The notes below the pieces were generated by a model that was not told the origin of the DNA, did no database searches, and saw only the letters and a list, made by a program, of their open reading frames with translations. Both the position numbers and the translations under genes were made by a program. A stretch of 19,868 nt of DNA. Origin: an uncultured Lachnospiraceae bacterium (lineage in GTDB: Bacteria; Bacillota; Clostridia; Lachnospirales; Lachnospiraceae). Position 1 is the first letter of the stretch, and every line of letters starts with the position of its first letter. The DNA lies in assembly GCA_910586005.1 (NCBI GenBank), contig CAJUHG010000055.1, forward strand, positions 1-19,868. The letters are read 5' to 3'. This document shows, piece by piece, positions 15,102-19,868 of the stretch.

Positions 15102-15842
15102 GTGGAAAATGTACGCTATATGATTTCGGACGCGGCCAATATAGTTAATGTTGAATCTCATGTGTTGCGATACTGGGAAGAAGAATTAGAACTTCAAATT
15201 CCTCGCAATGAAATGGGACACCGCTATTACACAGAAGAGAATATAGCGCAGTTTCAAAAGATAAAAGAATGGAAAGAACAAGGATATCAGTTAAAAGCCA
15301 TTCGGATGATGATACATAGCAATGTTCCAGAGCAAAGTATAGAAAATTACAATGAAATTTTTATGGGACAGAAATCAGAGAACTATAGTGAAACTGTTAT
15401 AGGTCAACAGCCAGAAAATTATAGTGGAAGAACAATTGGGCAAACTATGACAGAAAATAACAATAATAATGTAATTCACATGAACCGAGAATATCTAGAA
15501 GCAAGCAAAAAACCATTGCCAGAAAAAAATAATTCTGCTATAAATGCTGTTAAGTTAGAACAATTTCAATCTATGATGCTTACTATAGTGAAACGTGCAG
15601 TGGCAGAGAATAATCAGGCGTTAGGTCAGGAGGTGGGAACACAAGTTGGAGAACGTGTTTTAAAAGAAATGAATTACCTTATGAGAGAACAGGACGAGGC
15701 TGAAGAAGAACGATTTCGCAAGTTGGATGCTGCAATAAGAACTCATTATAAAGGGAAGAGATTCCAAAGAGAGAAAAAAGAAAAAAATTCAAAAAAATTA
15801 TTAGGAAAAGATAAGAACTTAAATCCAAATGTGACTATTTAA
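15102..15842 (+). CDS. MerR-type helix-turn-helix protein with repeat linker
   Basis: This 246-aa protein starts at GTG, 7 nt after AAGGAGG (15088-15094). An ATG at 15100 overlaps it in another frame and stops after seven codons. Residues 6-72 form a MerR-like winged helix (ISDAANIVNVESHVLRYWEE, then GHRYYTEENIAQFQKIKEW). A linker contains three 12-residue repeats (81-116: ENYNEIFMGQKS, ENYSETVIGQQP, ENYSGRTIGQTM) and an Asn run (119-123). A helical C-terminal region (about 150-212) and a very basic tail rich in Lys follow. No metal- or drug-binding Cys set is visible. It follows the dnaB operon but has its own promoter. It could be a regulator or a nucleoid-associated protein; the target is unknown. 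Confidence 0.72.
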   Translation: MENVRYMISDAANIVNVESHVLRYWEEELELQIPRNEMGHRYYTEENIAQFQKIKEWKEQGYQLKAIRMMIHSNVPEQSIENYNEIFMGQKSENYSETVIGQQPENYSGRTIGQTMTENNNNNVIHMNREYLEASKKPLPEKNNSAINAVKLEQFQSMMLTIVKRAVAENNQALGQEVGTQVGERVLKEMNYLMREQDEAEEERFRKLDAAIRTHYKGKRFQREKKEKNSKKLLGKDKNLNPNVTI

Positions 15843-15883
15843 CTTGTTTTATTCCTATCAATTTTACAGTTGAATCTTTGAGC

Positions 15884-15943
15884 AACAATAGAAATAACAA
15901 TAGGAATAACAATAGAAATAACAATAGGAATAACAATAGAAAA
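15884..15943. repeat. 12-bp tandem repeat, five units (AACAATAGAAAT / AACAATAGGAAT alternating)
   Basis: Five consecutive 12-bp units alternate between AACAATAGAAAT and AACAATAGGAAT, so the real period is 24 bp. The last unit merges with the left arm of the hairpin element at 15933-15967. The unit equals that arm, so it appears to be a multiplied part of the element. There are no spacers and no CRISPR character. Confidence 0.85.
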
Positions 15944-15967
15944 CATGCTTTGTAAACTTTCTATTGT
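15933..15967. repeat. 35-nt hairpin element, copy A
   Basis: ACAATAGAAA (15933-15942) and TTTCTATTGT (15958-15967) are a perfect 10-bp inverted repeat around a 15-nt loop containing TGCTTTGTAA. The right arm is followed by CAT. Copies B and C lie at 17273 and 17557. Confidence 0.75.
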
Positions 15968-15981
15968 CATAAATGAAATAT

Positions 15982-16020
15982 AAAAGGAGCTAGCTACCTT
16001 TCTTGGAGCCAGCTCCTTTT
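15982..16020. terminator. Strong hairpin terminator between convergent MerR-type and ferredoxin genes
   Basis: Positions 15982-15995 pair with 16007-16020 (14 bp, one mismatch), starting with AAAAGGAGC and ending with GCTCCTTTT. An 11-nt loop separates them. A and T tracts flank both sides, so it can act in both directions, as expected between convergent genes. The right side continues with TTTTATT. Confidence 0.8.
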
Positions 16021-16141
16021 ATTCTCGCAAGTAACGTTCCTAAATACCAGAGATATTTGTAAAATAGAAAGGGTATTATAATGTAAGAATAAGAGAAAGC
16101 GTTACTGTGAGATTTTTGACTTTTAAAGCAAGATATAAAAA

Positions 16142-16312
16142 TTAACCCTGCTCAATAGCACCTGTAGGACAGGCACCTGCGCATGTTCCACAATCAATAC
16201 AGGTATCAGCTGCAATTTCATATTTTCCATCACCAGCTGAAATTGCTCCTACTGGACATTCTGATTCACATGTTCCACAGCTTACACAAGCGTCAGTAAT
16301 TACGTATGCCAT
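16142..16312 (-). CDS. 2[4Fe-4S] ferredoxin, 56 aa
   Basis: The reverse strand encodes 56 residues beginning MAYVITDACVSCGTC. Two cluster motifs are complete: Cys9, Cys12, Cys15 and Cys19-Pro, then Cys38, Cys41, Cys44 and Cys48-Pro. This is the clostridial low-potential electron carrier that serves pyruvate oxidation and hydrogenase reactions in the cytoplasm. The length is standard. The start is set by an AGGAGG site (complement of 16321-16326) 8 nt upstream. It is transcribed against the flanking genes and alone. Confidence 0.96.
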   Translation of the reverse strand: MAYVITDACVSCGTCESECPVGAISAGDGKYEIAADTCIDCGTCAGACPTGAIEQG

Positions 16313-16435
16313 ACTTATTTCCTCCTTAAATTAAAATGAATATTCATACAGCTTCCCTAAGTGGTTAGCTTTGAACACTATTTTAATACAAACTTGCTAT
16401 GATTACAAGTAAAATTTATAGGAGAAATTAGAAAA

Positions 16436-16464
16436 TTGAAAATAAGATATTAAAATGGTAAAAT
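16436..16464 (+). promoter_or_regulatory. Possible promoter of the thioesterase gene
   Basis: TTGAAA at 16436-16441 and TAAAAT at 16459-16464 are spaced 17 bp. The predicted leader is about 70 nt. The region is very AT-rich, so chance matches are likely. Confidence 0.4.
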
Positions 16465-16538
16465 AATACAGAAATATTTTATAGATATTTTGGCAGATAG
16501 AAAAAAAGTATATTTTATAACAGAAAGGTTGGATAATT

Positions 16539-16967
16539 ATGGAAGAAATAAAGCCCTATTATCATAAAGTACAATATTATGAAACAGATACTATGACAGT
16601 AGTACATCATTCTAATTATATTCGCTGGTTTGAAGAGGCAAGGCTAGATTATCTAGAACAGATACATTTTCCTTATCCAGAAATAGAAGAAAGAAATCTT
16701 ATGATTCCAGTATTGGGAGTATCTTGTGAATATAGACAAGCAGTTCGTTTTGGTGAGATGGTATTGATAGAGACAGAAATTATTAAATTTAATGGAATTA
16801 AATTTACAGTCTCTTATAAAATTTATAATGAGAATCATCAGGTACTTCATGCACAGGGAAATACAGAACATTGTTTTTTAGATAAAGAATTTCATCCAGT
16901 TTCTATAAAAAAGAAGGCGCCAGATTTGTATGAGTTTTTTGCGAATAAAACATTGCATAATAGGTAA
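16539..16967 (+). CDS. Acyl-CoA thioesterase, hotdog fold (YbgC/FcbC-like)
   Basis: This 142-aa protein belongs to the 4-hydroxybenzoyl-CoA-thioesterase-like hotdog family, which hydrolyses acyl-CoA thioesters in the cytoplasm. The family signature YYETDTMTVVHHSNYIRWFE (13-32) includes the likely catalytic Asp17 and the HHSNY loop that opens the long hotdog helix (EEARLDYLEQI). Length fits the family. A weak ribosome site (GAAAGG) precedes the ATG. It lies 68 bp before the DUF1858 gene on the same strand. The physiological substrate cannot be told from the sequence. Confidence 0.85.
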   Translation: MEEIKPYYHKVQYYETDTMTVVHHSNYIRWFEEARLDYLEQIHFPYPEIEERNLMIPVLGVSCEYRQAVRFGEMVLIETEIIKFNGIKFTVSYKIYNENHQVLHAQGNTEHCFLDKEFHPVSIKKKAPDLYEFFANKTLHNR

Positions 16968-17035
16968 AATGGTATTATAATAAACAAATGCATGTAACTG
17001 TTTATTAATTGGTTCACTGTAAGGAGGAATAAAAA

Positions 17036-17239
17036 ATGGCACAAGTAACAAAAGAAACAATGATTGGAGAATTGCTCCAAATTGATGCAGATGTTGCGCC
17101 AATTTTATTAGAAATTGGAATGCATTGCCTTGGTTGCCCATCTTCACAGATGGAGACAATTGCAGAGGCAGCGATGGTACATGGAATTGAACCAGATGCA
17201 TTGGTAAATAAAATCAATGATTTTTTAGCAAAGGCTTAA
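17036..17239 (+). CDS. DUF1858 redox-disulfide protein
   Basis: This 67-aa protein matches the small DUF1858 family, also described as the hybrid-cluster-protein-associated redox disulfide domain. It starts VTKETMIGELLQIDADVAPI and has the conserved GMHCLGCPSSQMETI (28-42) with Cys31 and Cys34 as a CxxC pair. Residues after 42 form the usual helical end (AAMVHGIEPDALVNKIN). A strong AAGGAGG site precedes it. No hybrid-cluster protein gene is next to it here. A role in redox or metal handling is likely, but the exact function is unknown. Confidence 0.88.
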   Translation: MAQVTKETMIGELLQIDADVAPILLEIGMHCLGCPSSQMETIAEAAMVHGIEPDALVNKINDFLAKA

Positions 17240-17272
17240 ATGCTATATGAAATGAAATTAGATGAATATGAA

Positions 17273-17307
17273 ACAATAGAAAGTACGCTCTACTAACTTT
17301 TTATTGT
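17273..17307. repeat. 35-nt hairpin element, copy B
   Basis: ACAATAGAAA (17273-17282) faces TTTTTATTGT (17298-17307) around a 15-nt loop. The one change from copies A and C turns a G-C pair into G-U, so pairing is kept at RNA level. CAT follows the right arm as in the other copies. Confidence 0.7.
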
Positions 17308-17310
17308 CAT

Positions 17311-17353
17311 GATTAAAAAGAACGGAGTTTATAAGACACCGTTCTTTTTAATC
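17311..17353. terminator. Perfect 15-bp hairpin terminator after the DUF1858 gene
   Basis: Positions 17311-17325 pair without mismatch with 17339-17353 (GATTAAAAAGAACGG and its complement) around a 13-nt loop. A tract on the left and T tract on the right make it usable in both directions. Confidence 0.85.
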
Positions 17354-17492
17354 TTTTGTTCAAAAGTAGCCATTAATAAGATATTAATATAAAACTACTT
17401 CCAATATAAAAATTTGATTCGTGAATAAGAATTTTCATCTTACTTAAAATTAATAATACCCGATAGAACGATTCCCCCTTCTTTACTTCATT

Positions 17493-17665
17493 TTATCAAT
17501 GAAGGAATTTTGTGATATAATAATATAGGAAACAGTGGTACGGTACTGTTTCAAAAACAATAGAAAGTGTGCTTTGCAAATTTTCTATTGTCATAGATAA
17601 TACCCCCTGAGGTATTCTAATATATCCCTCTGGGGCATATGTGGCCAAACGGCCGTATAGTTGCA
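17493..17665 (+). ncRNA. Candidate small structured RNA (unassigned)
   Basis: A promoter-like pair TTATCA (17493-17498) and TATAAT (17516-17521) with a 17-bp spacer is followed by consecutive hairpins: GAAACAGT/ACTGTTTC at 17529-17552, hairpin element copy C at 17557-17591, a CCCC-GAGG/CCTC-GGGG stem at about 17604-17637, and TATGTGGCC-AAAC-GGCCGTATA at about 17638-17660. No gene follows for more than 1 kb and no coding frame is present. It matches no RNA family I recognise, and no clear terminator was found. Confidence 0.35.
17557..17591. repeat. 35-nt hairpin element, copy C
   Basis: ACAATAGAAA (17557-17566) and TTTCTATTGT (17582-17591) are a perfect 10-bp inverted repeat around a 15-nt loop with TGCTTTGCAAA. 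The loop is close to that of copy A, and CAT follows again. Confidence 0.75.
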
Positions 17666-18704
17666 CTTTCAGAAAACTCCAGATAATTTTTAAAAATGCA
17701 AAATGGTATGAGTATTCTTGTTGTAGGAAATTCTATTATAAAACCCATGAAAACTTCCAGATTCTTTTTTCATTTCCCAAAATATAGTTATAGAACAGTT
17801 ATATTCTATAAGATATAGATTTTATGACTGCCAGCACAGCAATTATTATTTTATTTATTGTTGAGTTTGCATGTCCAAATGGCACAGAATGTGTTTTAGA
17901 CATGTGAATGCTATTCTGGAATATTTCCAAATAAATTTATCAAATACTATTAAAAAACAGTAAGAAAATGAGTTTTTAGTTGTAAAATAAAATTTAATAC
18001 AGATATCCTACTATTTCCAAAAAATAATTTGTAAAATAATCTTTTAGAGATGGAACAAGAATTTAAAATAAGATGCATAAGCAGAGTTCTCTTATTTTTG
18101 AGAAGAATATAGCATATATCCTAGTAGCAGGCTTTTTAAATTTTACTAAAAATGTGTTTTGGGGTTAATTTAATTGAATTTTCACATACTATAAACTATA
18201 CCATATGTCAATGTTATATCTTTGATTTCTCTATTTAGAGTATAAAAGTATAAAAGTATAAAATAGAAGGTGAAAAGTTGCGATTTGCATAATAAATAAG
18301 AAAAATGAAATTAAAAGACCTGAATTAATTATGGCAAGAACATATTCTGGAGTATTGTTACTAATTACAAAGAAAATTGATATATTTGCCAATACAAATT
18401 TTACCACATAATATTAGTTATTTATGGAACTAACACGCGCCTATGTTCTGTGTAAAAAGAAACATAATATTTCTGCCATATACTTCTAAATCTACAAAAA
18501 ATTTACTTTTCTAAAATAAAAGTGTTATAATAAAAGTATGAAAAGTAGTATAAAGTAGATAGTCTTGTGGCTAGACTCCTTTCTGCCTGAACTAGACTTG
18601 CATCTCTGAACTATTTATAGCATACAAATAATGGTAAATGCAATCTTTTTTGGGAATAATTTAGAAAATTTATTTTTTTTTTAGAAAATACAGGGGACTT
18701 CGAC

Positions 18705-18734
18705 TTGACGAAATATAAGAATATGTAATATACT
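18705..18734 (+). promoter_or_regulatory. Probable promoter of the MecA-type gene
   Basis: TTGACG at 18705-18710 and TATACT at 18729-18734 are spaced 18 bp. The leader would be about 100 nt. This is the best sigma-A-type match upstream of the gene. Confidence 0.6.
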
Positions 18735-18842
18735 TTGGGTACTATAAGCAGGTAAATCTAATATGGAAAATCCTGTTTATGTAACCCTTTTGTACAACAT
18801 ATATATTCCTGATGTAGCAGTATAGAAGAAGGAAGTGATCAT

Positions 18843-19634
18843 ATGAAAATTGAAAAGGTAAATGAAAATCAGATTCGTTGTACGCTTACCAGAGAAGAGT
18901 TGGCGGATCGGCAAATCAAATTAAGTGAGCTGGCATATGGAACAGAAAAAGCGAAGACACTTTTTAGAGATATGATGCAACAGGCAGCTTATGAATGTGG
19001 ATTTGAAGCAGAGGACATCCCGTTGATGATTGAAGCTATTCCTTTATCAGCGGATACAATCATATTAATTATAACGAAGGTGGAATATCCTGAGGAATTA
19101 GATACCCGTTTTTCCCAGTTCGCACCAGGGGATTCGGAGGAAGATACAAAGGAAGAATTTACTGGAGAAGAAAATGATAAGGTGTTCGAGACAGCAGGTG
19201 CAGATGATATTCTAGATTTATTTCGTCGATTGCAAGAACAGAACAAAGGAGCAGATACTGCTAATAGTAATAATAATTTTATTCCACTTGAGAAGACGAT
19301 TAAACAAAAGCAACAAAAGTTAAAAGAATCTCTTGTTGTAGATATTACAAAACTTTTTGTATTTGATGAACTAGACCAAGTGAATCGATTAGCACGAGTG
19401 CTCAAAGGATTTTATAATGGATGTAATGTACTTTATAAGAATAAATTAAATCGAAAGTATTATCTGATTATAAGCAAAAGTCAGCATACCCCAGAAGAGT
19501 TTAATAAAGTTTGTAATATTTTAGCAGAATATGCACATCAGGAAAAATATTCTTCTGCAATTAGAGCATATTTCGAGGAACATTATGAATTGATTTTAAA
19601 AGAAGATGCATTGCAGATTTTGAGTAAAATTTAA
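18843..19634 (+). CDS. mecA: MecA-type adaptor protein for the ClpC protease
   Basis: This 263-aa protein resembles MecA, which delivers target proteins to the ClpC/ClpP protease and activates ClpC. The N-terminal substrate-binding part MKIEKVNENQIRCTLTREEL (1-20) with ELAYGTEKAKTLFRDMM (29-45) is recognisable. A long acidic, low-complexity linker follows (about 92-160). The C-terminal ClpC-binding domain (about 166-263) begins LFVFDELDQVNRLARVL and ends near EHYELILKEDALQIL. It is about 45 residues longer than the B. subtilis protein, mostly in the linker. The ribosome site GAAGGAAGTGA precedes the ATG. It stands alone between its promoter and a terminator. Confidence 0.83.
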   Translation: MKIEKVNENQIRCTLTREELADRQIKLSELAYGTEKAKTLFRDMMQQAAYECGFEAEDIPLMIEAIPLSADTIILIITKVEYPEELDTRFSQFAPGDSEEDTKEEFTGEENDKVFETAGADDILDLFRRLQEQNKGADTANSNNNFIPLEKTIKQKQQKLKESLVVDITKLFVFDELDQVNRLARVLKGFYNGCNVLYKNKLNRKYYLIISKSQHTPEEFNKVCNILAEYAHQEKYSSAIRAYFEEHYELILKEDALQILSKI

Positions 19635-19639
19635 GAATA

Positions 19640-19671
19640 ACCCCTTGTGTTTTTACATAAGGGGTGTTTTC
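19640..19671 (+). terminator. Terminator after the MecA-type gene
   Basis: ACCCCTTGTG (19640-19649) pairs with CATAAGGGGT (19656-19665) with one G-U pair around a 6-nt loop, followed by GTTTTCT. It lies 5 bp after the stop codon. Confidence 0.85.
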
Positions 19672-19868
19672 TATGATGTATCAGATAAGAGATGATTTAC
19701 AGTTAGAAAATGTTTCCTATTTCTATAAACAGTGAGTAAGAATATGTATCAATAGTGAAAATGAAAAGCTAGTTTTAAATCTTAGGTTCTTTGGGGTGAC
19801 GATTTTATAAGTTATATTAGCCTGCAAATAAAAAGTCAAGGCTAAATTGATGAACATTGAAAATTTTA
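19672..19868. other. Non-coding end of window
   Basis: No gene is supported. A 20-codon frame at 19673-19735 has no ribosome site and starts inside the terminator tail. The rest is AT-rich with no hairpin or promoter that stands out. Confidence 0.5.

Larger units (their letters stand above)
17354..18842. other. 1.5-kb stretch without a convincing gene
   Basis: No frame longer than a few dozen codons has a ribosome site. From left to right the stretch holds a promoter-like site with hairpins (17493-17665), a 28-codon frame at 17824-17907 without a ribosome site, long AT-rich sequence with no sign of homology that I can read, an 8-bp GTATAAAA repeated three times (18240-18263), a possible promoter TTACTT-17-TATAAT (18503-18531), an AGTCT/AGACT hairpin near 18560-18576, and the mecA promoter at 18705. 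It could be decayed sequence or house small RNAs. Confidence 0.6.

Noticed and set aside
15884..15943. Regular repeats that could suggest a CRISPR array
   Set aside because: Units are 12 bp and contiguous, with no spacers and no cas genes nearby.
17824..17907. 27-aa frame with a hydrophobic start and two Cys
   Set aside because: No ribosome site or promoter close by and nothing recognisable in the peptide.
19673..19735. 20-aa frame after the MecA-type gene
   Set aside because: No ribosome site and it begins inside the terminator tail.

Overview
The window is about 20 kb of low-GC, AT-rich chromosome from a Gram-positive anaerobe of the Clostridia, most likely Lachnospiraceae. This is judged from the rpsF-ssb-rpsR and gdpP-rplI-dnaB gene order, strong AGGAGG ribosome sites, a clostridial 2[4Fe-4S] ferredoxin, a DUF1858 protein and a MecA adaptor. 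I cannot fix the genus from sequence alone.

Layout. Positions 1-899 hold the end of rpsF, then ssb and rpsR, closed by a strong terminator. Positions 1000-1240 hold a GC-richer structured insert framed by a 27-bp direct repeat. Positions 1268-10287 look like one transcription unit that I read as an exosortase G (XrtG) locus: a short 6-pyruvoyl-tetrahydropterin-synthase-like (PTPS-like) protein; a 708-aa secreted protein with Glu-rich hexapeptide repeats, three predicted CBM9-like modules and a C-terminal membrane anchor; an 813-aa PTPS-related multipass membrane protein started by TTG; XrtG itself with Cys/Arg/His; a processive family 2 glycosyltransferase; a two-TM sensor-like protein; and a second PTPS-like protein. 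Positions 10378-14941 hold gdpP, rplI and dnaB with long leaders and a triplicated dnaB 3' end. Positions 14967-15842 hold a MerR-type protein. Positions 15843-17353 hold repeats, a reverse-strand ferredoxin, a hotdog thioesterase and a DUF1858 protein. Positions 17354-18842 carry no convincing gene but do carry hairpins and promoter-like sites. Positions 18843-19634 are a MecA-type adaptor followed by a terminator.

How the genes work together. In the XrtG locus the 708-aa protein is the likely substrate of XrtG, which would process its C-terminal anchor outside the cell. The glycosyltransferase and the large membrane protein would make or attach a surface glycan. The two PTPS-like proteins keep the zinc histidines and pterin-binding Glu but lack the catalytic Cys/Asp/His, so a pterin-related or regulatory role is open. 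The locus sits between rpsR and gdpP, two housekeeping blocks that are close together in many Firmicutes, so it reads as an accessory insertion. The two PTPS-like genes stand at its first and last positions.

The most notable non-coding signals are a 35-nt hairpin family present three times between 15.9 and 17.6 kb, an A-rich repeat tract inside the XrtG operon, and two candidate structured RNAs (upstream of dnaB and near 17.5 kb).
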